Assembly: GCF_006094695.1 (NCBI RefSeq)
Contig: NZ_CP035103.1
Span: 186,001-250,000 of the forward strand
Reading direction: 5' to 3'
Origin: Kocuria rosea
GTDB lineage: Bacteria; Actinomycetota; Actinomycetes; Actinomycetales; Micrococcaceae
Length of the DNA stretch: 64,000 bases
Below, piece after piece: positions 40,273-49,889 of this stretch; the first letter of the stretch is position 1; the number at the start of each line of letters is the position of its first letter. The notes beneath the pieces are model-generated. The model was given only the letters and a program-made list of their open reading frames with translations, did no database searches and was not told the origin of the DNA. Made by a program: the position numbers and the translations under genes.

Positions 40273-41691
40273 ATGATCGGAGCGATTCTCACCCTGCTCC
40301 TCGGCATCGTCGTGATCCTGGCGATCATCGCCGCCAACGGGTACTTCGTGGCCCAGGAGTTCGCCTACATGTCGGTCGACCGCGTCAAGCTCGGCGCGCG
40401 CGCCGAGGCCGGCGACAAGGCCGCCCAGCGCGCCCTGAAGGTCACGCGCCGCACCTCCTTCATGCTCTCGGGCGCCCAGCTGGGCATCACCGTCACCGGT
40501 CTGCTCATCGGCTACGTGGCCGAGCCCATGGTGGGGGAGTCCGTGGGCGTGCTGCTCGGCGCCGCCGGGGTGCCGGCCGCGCTGAGCATCTCGGTGGGGA
40601 CGGTGGGCGCGCTGGTCGTGGCCGCCGTCGTGCAGATGATCTTCGGGGAGCTGTACCCGAAGAACCTGGCGATCGCCAACGCCGAACCGCTCGCCCGCGG
40701 ACTGGCCCGCTCCACCACGATCTACCTCGGCCTCTTCGGGTGGCTGATCACCGTGTTCGACCACGCCGCCAACGCGCTGCTCCGGCTGTTCCGGATCGAG
40801 CCGGTGCACGACGTCGACACGACCGCGACCGTGGAGGACCTCGAGCGCATCGTCGCCGACTCCCGCGAGAGCGGGGACCTGCCCGAGGAGCTGTCGGTGC
40901 TCATCGACCGCATCATCGACTTCCCCGACCAGGACGTGGAGCACGCCATGATCCCGCGGTCGCAGGTCGGCACGGTCTCCCCGGACACCACCGTGGGCGA
41001 GCTGCGCGTCCTCATGGCGCAGGAGCACACCCGCTACCCGGTGATCTCCGCGACCGAGGAGCCCCTCGGCGTCGTCCAGCTCGCCGATCTGCTGCGCGGC
41101 GGCGTGCCCGATGACGCCGCGGTCTCGACCATGATGGCGCCCCCGCTGGTGCTGCCCACGCTCATGTCGCTGCCGGACGCACTGGCGCAGCTGACGGAGT
41201 CGCGCAACGAGCTCGCCTGCGTGATCGACGAGTACGGCGGCTTCGCCGGCATCCTGACCGTCGAGGACCTGGCCGAGGAGCTGGTCGGGGAGATCACCGA
41301 CGAGCACGACGACGAGCCGCCCGCCACCATCACGCCCGAGCACGGGGACACCTGGCGGATGACCGGCGACATCCACGTCGACGAGGTCGAGCGCGCGGTC
41401 GGCCACGAGCTGCCCGAGGGCGACTACGAGACCATCTCGGGCCTGCTCATCGCCCAGCGCGGTGAGCTCCCGGTCTCCGGGGAGGTGGTGCGGGTCGAGC
41501 TGCCCGACGACCCCCGCGATCTCGTCCTCGACCGGCCCGTCCACCGGGTGCTCGACGTCGAGGTGCTCGAGCTCTCTCGGCACGTGCCCAGCGAGCTGCT
41601 CGTGCGGCTCGTCGAGACCACCGCCGAGGGCGCCGACCCCGCGGAGAACACCACCGCCCGGACCGGCGCCGAGAAGGAGGAGGACCGATGA
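40273..41691 (+). CDS. CNNM/hemolysin family membrane protein, long form (DUF21-CBS-CorC_HlyC)
   Basis: A 472-residue protein organised like that at 38011-39414: DUF21 domain ([50 protein letters not shown]), CBS pair ([11 protein letters not shown] to [15 protein letters not shown]) and CorC_HlyC domain ([20 protein letters not shown]). CAGGAGTGAG lies upstream of the ATG. It is followed with a four-base overlap by a short-form partner. It likely handles Mg2+ or another divalent cation; the long leader may provide ion-dependent control. Confidence 0.88.
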   Translation: MIGAILTLLLGIVVILAIIAANGYFVAQEFAYMSVDRVKLGARAEAGDKAAQRALKVTRRTSFMLSGAQLGITVTGLLIGYVAEPMVGESVGVLLGAAGVPAALSISVGTVGALVVAAVVQMIFGELYPKNLAIANAEPLARGLARSTTIYLGLFGWLITVFDHAANALLRLFRIEPVHDVDTTATVEDLERIVADSRESGDLPEELSVLIDRIIDFPDQDVEHAMIPRSQVGTVSPDTTVGELRVLMAQEHTRYPVISATEEPLGVVQLADLLRGGVPDDAAVSTMMAPPLVLPTLMSLPDALAQLTESRNELACVIDEYGGFAGILTVEDLAEELVGEITDEHDDEPPATITPEHGDTWRMTGDIHVDEVERAVGHELPEGDYETISGLLIAQRGELPVSGEVVRVELPDDPRDLVLDRPVHRVLDVEVLELSRHVPSELLVRLVETTAEGADPAENTTARTGAEKEEDR

Positions 41692-42722
41692 GCGATCCCC
41701 TGGTCGTCACCGCCGTGACCGTGCTGCTCATCGTGCTCAGCGCGTTCTTCGTCATCGTCGAGTTCGCCCTGCTGGGCGCGCGCCGCCACCGGCTCGAGGC
41801 CGAGGCGGCGACCAACCGCGCCGCCCGCGCCGCCCTGCGCGGCATCAACGAGCTGACCATCATGCTCGCCGGCGCCCAGCTGGGCATCACCGCGTGCACG
41901 TTCGCCCTCGGCGCCGTCACCAAGCCGGCGGTCGACGCGTGGCTCAGCCCCGTGTTCGTTTCCTGGGGCGCGCCCGAGGGGCTGGCCGACGGCGCCGCCT
42001 TCGGTCTCTCCCTGCTGTTCGTGACGTTCCTCCACCTCGTGGTGGGGGAGATGGCGCCCAAGTCGTGGGCGATCGCGTACCCGGAGACCTCGGCCAAGCT
42101 CATCGGCGTGCCCTCGCGCGGCTTCATCTGGGTCGTGCGGCCGCTGCTGGTGTGGGTCAACGCGATCGCCAACCGGCTGGTCGCGGCCAGCGGCGTCACC
42201 CCGGTGGACCGGGCGGCCGTCGGCGGCCAGGACGTCGACACGATCCGGCACCTCGTCGAGCACTCGGCCTCCGTGGGCGCGCTCGACCCGTCCTTCCGCA
42301 CCCAGCTCTCCGGCGTGCTCGAGCTCGAGCAGCTCACCGTCGAAGCGCTGGTCGCACCGGGCGCGACGCCGACCACCGTGCCGGTCCGGGCCACCGCGGC
42401 CGACGTGCAGGCGGCCGCCGCCCGCTCGGGGCACCTGCGGATCCTCGTGGAGGACCCCGGCGCCGGCACGCCCGGAGTGGTCCACGTGCGCGACACGCTG
42501 CTCGAGCCCCCGGACCGGCCCGTCCGGGACCTGGCCCGCCCCGCGTTCGTGCTCGACGCCGACACCCCGGTCTACGAGGCCCTGGCCCGGATCCGCGCGG
42601 CCGGGGAGCAGTTCGCGGCTGTCGTGCACGAGGGCCGCTTCGTGGGAGTGATCACCCTCTCCGACGTCCTGCGGCGGGTCCTGCCCCGGGAACTCGCCGC
42701 CGACAGGCCCACGGGCCGGTGA
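41688..42722 (+). CDS. CNNM/hemolysin family membrane protein, short form (DUF21-CBS)
   Basis: A 344-residue protein with a DUF21 domain (SAFFVIVEFALLGARR, TIMLAGAQLGITACTFALG, LHLVVGEMAPKSWAIA) and a divergent CBS pair ending in FVGVITLSDVLRRVLP, without a CorC_HlyC domain. MAPKSWA replaces the family's usual PKNLA, a change of a conserved Asn. The start ATG overlaps the long-form stop. The pairing of one long and one short member mirrors 36968-39414 and suggests an obligate heteromeric complex. Confidence 0.86.
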   Translation: MSDPLVVTAVTVLLIVLSAFFVIVEFALLGARRHRLEAEAATNRAARAALRGINELTIMLAGAQLGITACTFALGAVTKPAVDAWLSPVFVSWGAPEGLADGAAFGLSLLFVTFLHLVVGEMAPKSWAIAYPETSAKLIGVPSRGFIWVVRPLLVWVNAIANRLVAASGVTPVDRAAVGGQDVDTIRHLVEHSASVGALDPSFRTQLSGVLELEQLTVEALVAPGATPTTVPVRATAADVQAAAARSGHLRILVEDPGAGTPGVVHVRDTLLEPPDRPVRDLARPAFVLDADTPVYEALARIRAAGEQFAAVVHEGRFVGVITLSDVLRRVLPRELAADRPTGR

Positions 42723-42834
42723 GGAGGACGGGACCGTCCCACGACCGGGCGGCGGCGGCGTAGCGTAGAGCGTCCGGGCGCGACCGCCCCGTCGTCGTCC
42801 CACCGCCCCGCCGCCCCGCTAGGAGACATCACCC

Positions 42835-43374
42835 GTGGAACCCCTGCTGCTGGAGCCCCTCACCCGCTTCCTGACCGTGGAGCACGCCGCGGACCTCACC
42901 GGGCTGGCCGCGCGCATCCCGGGCTCGGGGTTCCTCTGCTTCTACCCCAACGACGAGGAGTACACGGGCTTCGTCGACGGCACGGGCCGGCTGTGGTTGC
43001 GCGGCGACGACGCCACGCCCGCCCGGGAGCTGCTGGAGGTCCTCGAGCCGCCGTTCCGCATCGCCTATCCGGTGGCCCCGGCCGTCACCGGCGACGAGGA
43101 GGCGGTCGTCTCCGCCGGGGTGCTCCAGACCCCCGAGGAGCTGGAGGCCTACCGGGCCCGCTTCGCCGACGTCGAGGGCGAGGCGGACCTCGACCACCAG
43201 GCCCACGCCGTGGACGCGGCCGGCCAGCACTGGACCCTCATGGCCGGCACCGAGCCGGGGGAGGTGCTCGCCCTGTGCTTCGGCCGGGACGAGGCGGGGG
43301 TGCCCTTCTCCGAGCAGACCACCTTCACCGCCGAGTCCCTGCCCCTGCCGGTCACCGTGGTGGAGCTCGACTGA
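42835..43374 (+). CDS. Conserved-looking protein of unknown function
   Basis: A 179-residue soluble, acidic protein with no signal peptide or membrane helix; GTG start with AGGAGAC nine bases upstream. Sequence such as GSGFLCFYPNDEEYTGFVDGTGR and FSEQTTFTAESLPLPVTVVELD suggests a beta-rich fold. I recognise no family or active-site motif. It is a single gene between the CNNM pair and the convergent isochorismate-synthase homologue, with a TAGCGT -10-like box near 42760. Confidence 0.6.
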   Translation: MEPLLLEPLTRFLTVEHAADLTGLAARIPGSGFLCFYPNDEEYTGFVDGTGRLWLRGDDATPARELLEVLEPPFRIAYPVAPAVTGDEEAVVSAGVLQTPEELEAYRARFADVEGEADLDHQAHAVDAAGQHWTLMAGTEPGEVLALCFGRDEAGVPFSEQTTFTAESLPLPVTVVELD

Positions 43375-43425
43375 CCGCCGGCCCCTCGGTGACGGGGGCC
43401 GGTGCCGCTCCCCGGGTGTGACGGG

Positions 43426-44649
43426 TCAGGCGGCGTGCGGGACCGCGCCGGTCCGCGCCGGCGCGCCGGCGGCCGCCAGCGCCGCCCGCACCGTGCCGAA
43501 GTTCGCCGCCGTCTCCGCCAGCGCACCGTCCACGGTGGAGGCGGCGTCCAGCTCCGCGGCGGCGTGCAGCCGGGCGCGCGTGCCGTGCAGGTGGACGCTG
43601 CGCAGGACCGGCACCCACTGGCCGTGCCCGGCGGCGTCGGTCCAGCCCACCAGACCCGCGAAGACCCCGCGGGGCCGCGGCTCCAGCTCACGGATCAGGG
43701 ACAGGGTCTCCCGGTCCGGGGCGCCGGCGGCCGCACGGTGCAGCGCCACCGCGGCGTGCAGCGCGCTGGTGCCCCGGTGCAGCCTGCCGGTGAGACGGGT
43801 CGCCAGGTGCCAGGCGGCGTCGGTGCCCGGCACGCTGGGCTGCCCGGGCACGTGCAGGGACGCGGCGAGCGGTGCCAGGCGGCGGGCCTGGTGCTCGACG
43901 ACGTGCTGGTGCCGCCGCCGGGCGGCGGGGGAGCGCAGCAGGGACTGCTGGGCGGCCGAGTCGCCCGAGACCGTGGGGTGGCGCGCGGCGCAGCCGGTGT
44001 GGGGGTGGGAGGCGAAGCCGGTCGGGCGCACCTCGGCCGTCAGCTCCGGGCCCGCACCGAGGACCGTGCCGCCGTCCCGGGGGCGCACCAGGAAGGCGTG
44101 GCCGCCGGCGGCGCGGGCCACCAGCTCCTCCCACAGCCGGTCCAGGTCCGCGGGTGCGGAGAGCTGCAGGTCCAGGGCGCGGGCCAGCACCAGGTGCGGG
44201 GCGGCGCCGCGGCCGATGCGGTCCAGGGCCTCGGCGAGCGCCTCGTGGTGGTCGGGGTCCGGCGCCGGGGCGGCGGGCACGAGCTGCCGCGCCAGGGGCA
44301 CCGGGGCCGTGGGCGCGGGGCGGGGCGCCCACACGGGCCGCTCGGCGAGGAACAGGTCGGCCGGCTCGTCCGGATCGAAGGGGATGGTGCCGCACAGCAC
44401 CGGCCGGGCCTCCCCGCCGGCCCGGGTGCCGGCCACCGCGCGAGTGACCTCGTCCAGCCGGGCCAGGACCGGATCCACGCCGCCGTCCGTGATCCGTCCG
44501 GCGGGCAGCTCCCGGTCCCGGCGGGCGAGGAGGATCCCGTGGCGGCCCGCGAACGCGAAGTCGCCCTCGAGGCCCCGTGCGCCGCTCCCTGCCTCGTCCC
44601 GGGGCAGGGGAACGGGCGTGCCGGCGGGGGGCGTCGTGCCACGGAGCAT
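43426..44649 (-). CDS. Isochorismate synthase homologue with degenerate active site
   Basis: A 407-residue chorismate-binding family protein (MenF/EntC/DhbC type). Recognisable are LGAGPELTAEV, HLATRLTGRL, LIRELEPRPRGVFAGLVGW and WVPVLRSVHLHGTRARL. Compared with the family from memory, the catalytic Lys of the KVVLAR motif is His (APHLVLAR), the Mg2+-binding Glu of the E-H motif is Gln (RRHQHVV), and the AGAGIV...E.ET.NK end reads AAAELD...LAETAAN. It may be inactive or act differently. GAAGG precedes the ATG. An iron-box-like palindrome (44677-44692) lies in its leader. It would otherwise serve siderophore or menaquinone synthesis. Confidence 0.7.
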   Translation of the reverse strand: MLRGTTPPAGTPVPLPRDEAGSGARGLEGDFAFAGRHGILLARRDRELPAGRITDGGVDPVLARLDEVTRAVAGTRAGGEARPVLCGTIPFDPDEPADLFLAERPVWAPRPAPTAPVPLARQLVPAAPAPDPDHHEALAEALDRIGRGAAPHLVLARALDLQLSAPADLDRLWEELVARAAGGHAFLVRPRDGGTVLGAGPELTAEVRPTGFASHPHTGCAARHPTVSGDSAAQQSLLRSPAARRRHQHVVEHQARRLAPLAASLHVPGQPSVPGTDAAWHLATRLTGRLHRGTSALHAAVALHRAAAGAPDRETLSLIRELEPRPRGVFAGLVGWTDAAGHGQWVPVLRSVHLHGTRARLHAAAELDAASTVDGALAETAANFGTVRAALAAAGAPARTGAVPHAA

Positions 44650-44676
44650 GGGCGGAGCCTTCGGTCGAGCGGACGG

Positions 44677-44712
44677 GTAAGGGTACCCTCAGTGGTTCGT
44701 GGCTCGACTGTA
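44677..44712 (-). promoter_or_regulatory. Promoter with DtxR/IdeR-like iron box
   Basis: A TACAGT -10 on the minus strand (plus 44707-44712) is followed downstream by GTAAGGGTACCCTCAG (44677-44692), a palindrome resembling the TTAGG-type DtxR/IdeR box but not a full match. Iron-dependent repression of the isochorismate-synthase homologue is plausible. Confidence 0.45.
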
Positions 44713-44833
44713 GCAGTCCGTCCGCGGATTAGCTGACACTTCTCTGCCCTAATTCGGCAGCCGGGGCCGCGTGCTCGGCGGCGCGGCCGTCCCGCGGTCC
44801 CCGGTGCCCGGCGGCGGGCTGCTCGTGGTGCCC

Positions 44834-46048
44834 CTATCGGCGGCGTCGCGTCTCCGCGACCGCCAGGAGCCCCCCGACCAGGAACAGCACGGTGGCACCC
44901 AGGACGACCAGCAGCGGGACGGTCCACCCGCCGGTGCCGGAGTTCAGCGCCCCGATCAGCGGCGGGCCGACCGTCGCGGCGAGGTAGCCGCTGCCCTGGA
45001 TGCGGGCGGAGGTGGCGGCGGCCTCGGCGTCGGTCCGGACGATGCGCGCGACGATCGAGAAGATCGTGGTGAAGCCTCCGCCCTGGGCGATGCCGCCGAC
45101 GGCGGACCACACGAGGTAGCCCTCGGGGGCGATCAGCAGCCCGACGGGAAGGGTGATCCACAGCGCCCCGATGACGGCCACCGGCGCCCACGCCGGGGCG
45201 CGGGCGGCCAGGAGGGGCACCCCGAGGGCCCCGGCGATGGCGGCGACCTGGAACAGGGAGGCCCCGGCCCCGGAGGCCGCCAGGCTCAGTCCGCGGGTGT
45301 CGGCCAGCAGGGTGGGCAGCCACGCGGTGACGGAGTAGTAGGCGATGGCCTGCCCGCAGAAGGCCAGCGTCAGCCACCAGCCGATGCGCCGGATCTGCGT
45401 GGTGCCCCGGGCCTGCCGCAGCGCCCCCGTGGCCGTGTCGGGTTCGGCCGGGGCGGGGGTGGTGCGCGGCGTGCCGGCCCGGCGGCGCGCCACGACCAGC
45501 CAGAACACCATGGCCGCCAGCGTCAGCGCGCCCCAGGAGGCCAGCGCCCAGCGCCAGCCGACCAGCGCGGCGAGCGGGGCGGTGCCCAGGGCGGTGATCA
45601 TCGACCCGAGATTGAGGGCGGCGGTGTAGGCGGCGGTGACCGTGGGGATCCGGCGCCAGGGGACGTCGCGGCGGATGATCACCGGGACCACGATGTTGCC
45701 GACGGCGATCGCAGCACCGATGACCACGGTGCCGGCCAGGACCACCGGGGCGGGACCGGCCGAACGGACCACGGTCCCGGCCAGCACGCCGCTCAGGCAC
45801 ACCAGGACCGCGGCCTCCGGGCCGAAGCGTCCGATGAGCTTCGAGGCCAGCGGGGTGGCCAGGGCGAACAGCAGCACCGGCAGCCCCGTGAGCAGGCCCG
45901 CGGTCGCCGCCGAGAGCCCGAGGTCGGACTGGAGCTGGGTGATCACGGGGGTCGGGGCGATGATCGGCCCGCGCAGGCTCAGGGCGACGAGCACGATGCC
46001 GACGACGACCCACGGCAGGGCGTGCGCGGGCACGGAGCGCTGGCTCAT
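44834..46048 (-). CDS. MFS transporter, CynX/NimT-like
   Basis: A 404-residue permease with 12 membrane helices. The opening LVALSLRGPIIAPTPVITQLQSDLGLSAATAGLLTGLPVLLFALATPLA (known family pattern; quoted here only as LRGPIIAPTPVITQLQSDLG) is typical of the cyanate/nitroimidazole CynX/NimT subgroup. ATG at 46048 has GGGAGGACC upstream. Substrates of this group are diverse (cyanate, 2-nitroimidazole, glucose in some). It is upstream of the isochorismate-synthase homologue but 184 bases away with a promoter between, so not clearly co-regulated. Confidence 0.8.
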   Translation of the reverse strand: MSQRSVPAHALPWVVVGIVLVALSLRGPIIAPTPVITQLQSDLGLSAATAGLLTGLPVLLFALATPLASKLIGRFGPEAAVLVCLSGVLAGTVVRSAGPAPVVLAGTVVIGAAIAVGNIVVPVIIRRDVPWRRIPTVTAAYTAALNLGSMITALGTAPLAALVGWRWALASWGALTLAAMVFWLVVARRRAGTPRTTPAPAEPDTATGALRQARGTTQIRRIGWWLTLAFCGQAIAYYSVTAWLPTLLADTRGLSLAASGAGASLFQVAAIAGALGVPLLAARAPAWAPVAVIGALWITLPVGLLIAPEGYLVWSAVGGIAQGGGFTTIFSIVARIVRTDAEAAATSARIQGSGYLAATVGPPLIGALNSGTGGWTVPLLVVLGATVLFLVGGLLAVAETRRRR

Positions 46049-46185
46049 CTCGGTCCTCCCCGACAGTGCGGTGATCTGGTGCAGTGATCTCCTGCCGGCG
46101 GGGCAGGTGCTCCTGTCAGCCTGCCAGATCCGGCCCCGGCCTCGGGACGGGTTCCCCTGTTCCCGCATGCATCGGCCAAAATGAA

Positions 46186-46201
46186 TGTGATGTGGATCAC
46201 A
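46186..46201 (+). promoter_or_regulatory. Perfect CRP-type site in class II position
   Basis: TGTGA-n6-TCACA is centred at 46193.5, which is -40 to -41.5 relative to a start at 46234/46235 predicted from the TACCAT -10 (46221-46226). This is the geometry of a class II CRP-activated promoter. It precedes the ascorbate-type PTS genes. Confidence 0.7.
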
Positions 46202-46233
46202 TAAATGGACGGGAATGGGATACCATGTCAGGT

Positions 46234-47058
46234 ATGTCTCACCTCAGCCGGCTGCTGGACCTCGGATCGATCTGCCTGGACGAACCGGCGGAGGACTGGC
46301 GGGCCGCCATCGCGCTGGCCGGTGGGCTCCTCGAGCGCCAGGGCGCCATCAGTGCCGAGTACACGCAGGCCATGATCACCAGCGTCGAGGAGAACGGCCC
46401 GTACATCGTGGTGGCGCCGGGCTTCGCCTTCGCCCACGCCCGGCCCTCGGAGGCGGTCCACCGCACCGCGATGTCCTGGGTCCGGCTGGCCCGGCCGGTG
46501 GAGTTCGGGCACGCGGCGAACGACCCCGTGACCCTCGTCGTCGCCCTCTCCGCGAAGGACCAGAAGGAGCACCTCCAGGCCATGCGGACGCTGGCCACGC
46601 TGCTGGGCTCGCCGAGGACCCGGACCGCCCTGGACGAGGCGAGGACCCCGGAGGAGGTGCTCGCCGTGCTGACGGAGGAGGCCCCGGCGCCGTCCGGGAG
46701 ACCGTCGACGACGGACGAGGCGCCGGCCGCGGAGCCGGCGGCGACGACAGCGGCGGAGGCGGGCCCGGACAGTCGCAACAAGATCCTCACCGTCTGCGGC
46801 AACGGTCTCGGCACCAGCCTGTTCCTCAAGAACACCCTGGAGCAGGTGCTCGACCACTGGGGGTGGGGCAAGTACCTCACGGTCGAGGCGACCGACACCA
46901 TCTCGGCCCGCGGCAAGGCCAAGGAGGCCGACCTGATCCTCACCTCCGGGGAGATCGCCCGCACCCTCGGGGACGTCGGCGTCCCCGTGAAGGTGATCGA
47001 GAACTTCACCAGCACCACCGAGCTCGACGCCGCCCTGCGTGAGCTCTACGACGTCTAG
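46234..47058 (+). CDS. PTS EIIA-EIIB fusion, ascorbate (Ula)-type
   Basis: A 274-residue soluble phosphotransfer protein. The EIIA domain (about 1-145) has the phospho-His in VAPGFAFAHARPSEAV (His68); after a Thr/Ala/Pro-rich linker the EIIB domain (about 183-274) has the phospho-Cys in LTVCGNGLGTSLFLK (Cys188). UlaC and UlaB are separate in enteric bacteria; fusion is common in actinobacteria. The ATG at 46234 matches the expected transcript start of a CRP class II promoter, so it is probably leaderless; an ATG at 46225 lies on the -10. It energises uptake by the IIC protein 14 bases downstream. Confidence 0.87.
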   Translation: MSHLSRLLDLGSICLDEPAEDWRAAIALAGGLLERQGAISAEYTQAMITSVEENGPYIVVAPGFAFAHARPSEAVHRTAMSWVRLARPVEFGHAANDPVTLVVALSAKDQKEHLQAMRTLATLLGSPRTRTALDEARTPEEVLAVLTEEAPAPSGRPSTTDEAPAAEPAATTAAEAGPDSRNKILTVCGNGLGTSLFLKNTLEQVLDHWGWGKYLTVEATDTISARGKAKEADLILTSGEIARTLGDVGVPVKVIENFTSTTELDAALRELYDV

Positions 47059-47072
47059 AAGCAGGTGTTCCC

Positions 47073-48620
47073 GTGAACTGGCTCGTCAGCATCCCCGAGT
47101 TCCTGGTCAGCGAGATCCTCGCCGTCCCGGCGTTCCTCATCGGCATCATCACCGCCGTGGGCCTGGCCGCCCTGCGCAAGAGCACCGGCCAGATCATCGG
47201 CGGCGCCATCAAGGCGACCCTCGGCTTCCTGCTGATCGGCGCCGGGGCCACCCTCGTCGTCGCCTCCCTGGAACCCCTGGGCGCCATGATCCTGGGCGCC
47301 ACCGGGGCCCAGGGCGTGATCCCCACCAACGAGGCCATCGCCGGGATCGCCCAGGCCGAGTACGGGGCCCAGGTCGCGTGGCTGATGATCCTCGGCTTCG
47401 CCGTGAGCCTGCTGCTCGCCCGCTTCACCCCGCTGCGCTACGTCTTCCTCACCGGCCACCACGTGCTGTTCATGGCCACGATGCTGACCATCATCCTCGC
47501 CACCGCCGGGTACGGCAGCTGGGTGACCGTGGTGCTGGGCGCCGTGCTCCTCGGCATCCTCATGGTCTCCCTCCCGGCGCTCGCCCACCCGTGGACCCGC
47601 AGGATCACCGGCGACGACAGCGTCGCCATCGGGCACTTCGGCACCGCCGGCTACATCGCCGCCGGCGCCGTGGGCCAGGTCGTGGGGAAGAAGAGCCGGT
47701 CCACCGAGGACACGAAGCTGCCGGAGGGACTGCGCTTCCTCCGCGACTCCATGGTGGCCACCGCCCTGTCCATGGCCCTGATGTACGTGGTCCTCGCCGT
47801 GCTCTTCCTCGCCCGGGCCGGGACCGAGGAGGCCTTCACCGCGTTCGAGGGCGGCGCCACCGGGGTCGGCAACTACATCATGATGTCGATCACCCAGGGC
47901 CTGCAGTTCGGCGTGGCCGTGGCGGTCATCCTCTTCGGCGTGCGCACCATCCTGGGCGAGCTCGTCCCGGCCTTCCAGGGCATCGCCGCCAAGGTCGTCC
48001 CCGGCGCCATCCCGGCCCTCGACGCCCCGATCGTCTTCCCCTACGCGCAGAACGCCGTGCTGCTGGGCTTCATCTCCAGCTTCGTGGGAGGCCTGATCGG
48101 GCTGCTCGTCCTCTCCGTCTGGCTCAACCCCACCATCGGCCTCGCCCTGATCCTGCCGGGGCTGGTGCCCCACTTCTTCACCGGCGGCGCGGCCGGCGTC
48201 TACGGCAACGCGACCGGAGGGCGTCGCGGGGCCCTCGCCGGCGGCTTCGTCAACGGCCTGATCATCACGTTCCTGCCCGCGTTCCTGCTCTCCGTCCTGG
48301 GCGCCTTCGGGGAGGAGAACACCACCTTCGGCGACGCCGACTTCGGCTGGTTCGGGATCGCCGTGGGCTCCGCCGCCAAGATCGGATCCGTCGGCGGCAT
48401 CGTGGTCATCTCCCTGGTCGGGCTCGGCGTGCTGGCGCTGGCGATCGCGGTGCAGCGCAAGGTGGTCGACACCCACTGGGACCCGGCCGCCGGCCGCGCC
48501 TGGCCCGGGACCGCGGGCGCCCCGGAGACCGAGGACGCGGCGGCCCCGGGGGCCGCCCGCTCGTTCCCCAAGATCGCGCCGCCGAAGGGCGCGCCCGCTC
48601 CGCCGCCGCCCCCGCGCTGA
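47073..48620 (+). CDS. ulaA: PTS EIIC, ascorbate (UlaA)-type permease
   Basis: A 515-residue membrane protein with about 11 helices; family stretches include IPAFLIG-like VPAFLIGIITAVGLAAL, KATLGFLLIGAGATL, GILVSL-type VLLGILMVSLPALAHP, IGHFGTAGYIAAG and HFFTGGAAGVYGNATGGRRG. It imports L-ascorbate or a related sugar acid with phosphorylation by the IIAB protein. GTG start with GCAGGTG upstream. The last 50 residues are a hydrophilic Ala/Pro-rich tail. The catabolic genes ulaG/D/E/F are not adjacent, so the sugar is inferred from family only. Confidence 0.88.
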   Translation: MNWLVSIPEFLVSEILAVPAFLIGIITAVGLAALRKSTGQIIGGAIKATLGFLLIGAGATLVVASLEPLGAMILGATGAQGVIPTNEAIAGIAQAEYGAQVAWLMILGFAVSLLLARFTPLRYVFLTGHHVLFMATMLTIILATAGYGSWVTVVLGAVLLGILMVSLPALAHPWTRRITGDDSVAIGHFGTAGYIAAGAVGQVVGKKSRSTEDTKLPEGLRFLRDSMVATALSMALMYVVLAVLFLARAGTEEAFTAFEGGATGVGNYIMMSITQGLQFGVAVAVILFGVRTILGELVPAFQGIAAKVVPGAIPALDAPIVFPYAQNAVLLGFISSFVGGLIGLLVLSVWLNPTIGLALILPGLVPHFFTGGAAGVYGNATGGRRGALAGGFVNGLIITFLPAFLLSVLGAFGEENTTFGDADFGWFGIAVGSAAKIGSVGGIVVISLVGLGVLALAIAVQRKVVDTHWDPAAGRAWPGTAGAPETEDAAAPGAARSFPKIAPPKGAPAPPPPPR

Positions 48621-48702
48621 GCCGCCGGGCCGGCTCCGCCGCAGCCTCGCGCCGATCCGCCGTGCCCGGGATCGTTCGGCGGGCGCCCGGCGGGCTGCGG
48701 GG

Positions 48703-49803
48703 TCAGGAGTTGCGGCCCCGCGCGGCCACGGTCCAGCGCTCCAGCAGGGCGCCCTCGCGCACCACGGCCACGTCGTCGACGAGGTTCATGGTCAGGCACA
48801 CGTGGTTGGGGATGACGCGCAGGCGCTCGCCGAGGGCGGGCAGCGGGGCGTCCTCGGGCCAGACGACGGTGGCGTGGTGCTCGGACAGGGCCGTGATCCG
48901 GGCGTCCGGGTGGTCCATCAGCCGCCCGCAGCCGGTGGCCCAGGCGGGCCGGTCGCTGCCGAGGACCTTGCTGCCGGCGTCCAGAACGGTCCGCCGCGGC
49001 ACCCCGTTGCCGCCCTCGTGCCGGCTGACCACGGTCGCAGCCACGGTGAGGGCGATGTCCTCGAGGGCGCACCGGCCGAGCTCCAGCTGCTGGGCGTCGC
49101 CGAAGACGTAGACCCCCGGCCGCACCTCCGTGGCCGTGGCGCTGTCGGTCAGTAGCGCGCTGGGCGTGGAGCCGCCGCTGCGGCGCCGCACCTCGAAGCC
49201 CGCGGCCGCCAGCTGCCCGGCCGCCCGGTCCAGGGCCTGCTGCTCCTGCGCGGCCGCCTCGACCGGCATGCCCGGGGCGTAGCTGTGGCCCGGGAAGGTG
49301 AAGACGCCCTCCACGCGCAGCCCCGCCCGGGCCGCCGCCCGGGCGACGTCCGCGGCGTCCTCCGGGCGGACCCCGCTGCGGTGGTGGCCGCTGTCGATCT
49401 CCACGACCACGGCCACGTCCCCCGCCGCGTCCCCCAGCTGCTCGCCCATGACGGCGGCGGCCTCGGCGGAGTCCACCCCCACGCTGATCCGGGCCGCGGC
49501 GCTCAGCCGGCGCAGGCGCTCCGCCTGGCGCGGGCCGACCCACAGCGGGTACGCGATGAAGAGGTCCTCGGCCCCGTGCGCGGCGAAGACCTCGGCCTCC
49601 CCGAGCGTGGCCACGGTCAGCCCGGCCGCGCCGGCGGCGAGCTGCAGCGCCGCGATCTCCGGGACCTTGTGCGTCTTGGCGTGCGGGCGCAGCAGCAGGC
49701 CCCGCTCGCGCACGGCCGCGGCCATCCGCGCGATGTTGCGCTCGAGCACGTCCCGGTCGATCAGGACGTCCGGGGTGTCGACCTCTTCGGGGATGCGGTG
49801 CAT
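48703..49803 (-). CDS. D-threonine aldolase / D-serine dehydratase-like PLP enzyme
   Basis: A 366-residue fold-type III (alanine racemase-fold) PLP protein. The PLP Lys is in [14 protein letters not shown] near residue 43; GHHRSGV and GSTPSA fit the phosphate region; the C-terminal metal site H-x-C appears as [11 protein letters not shown]. Enzymes of this group cleave D-threonine or dehydrate D-serine or D-hydroxyaspartate with a divalent ion. It is 86 bases downstream of the alanine dehydrogenase gene in the same direction, fitting amino acid breakdown. Substrate choice between the two activities cannot be made by eye. Confidence 0.82.
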   Translation of the reverse strand: MHRIPEEVDTPDVLIDRDVLERNIARMAAAVRERGLLLRPHAKTHKVPEIAALQLAAGAAGLTVATLGEAEVFAAHGAEDLFIAYPLWVGPRQAERLRRLSAAARISVGVDSAEAAAVMGEQLGDAAGDVAVVVEIDSGHHRSGVRPEDAADVARAAARAGLRVEGVFTFPGHSYAPGMPVEAAAQEQQALDRAAGQLAAAGFEVRRRSGGSTPSALLTDSATATEVRPGVYVFGDAQQLELGRCALEDIALTVAATVVSRHEGGNGVPRRTVLDAGSKVLGSDRPAWATGCGRLMDHPDARITALSEHHATVVWPEDAPLPALGERLRVIPNHVCLTMNLVDDVAVVREGALLERWTVAARGRNS

Positions 49804-49889
49804 GGGGCTCCTCGTGCCGGGATGCTGATCTGCTGCGCTCTGCCCATGCTAGGACCTGCGGGCCCACGCTCCCGGCGCGGGCGTGCGGC

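Noticed and set aside
46225..46227. ATG three codons upstream as start of the PTS IIAB protein
   Set aside because: It lies within the predicted TACCAT -10, so it would not be transcribed from the CRP-type promoter.
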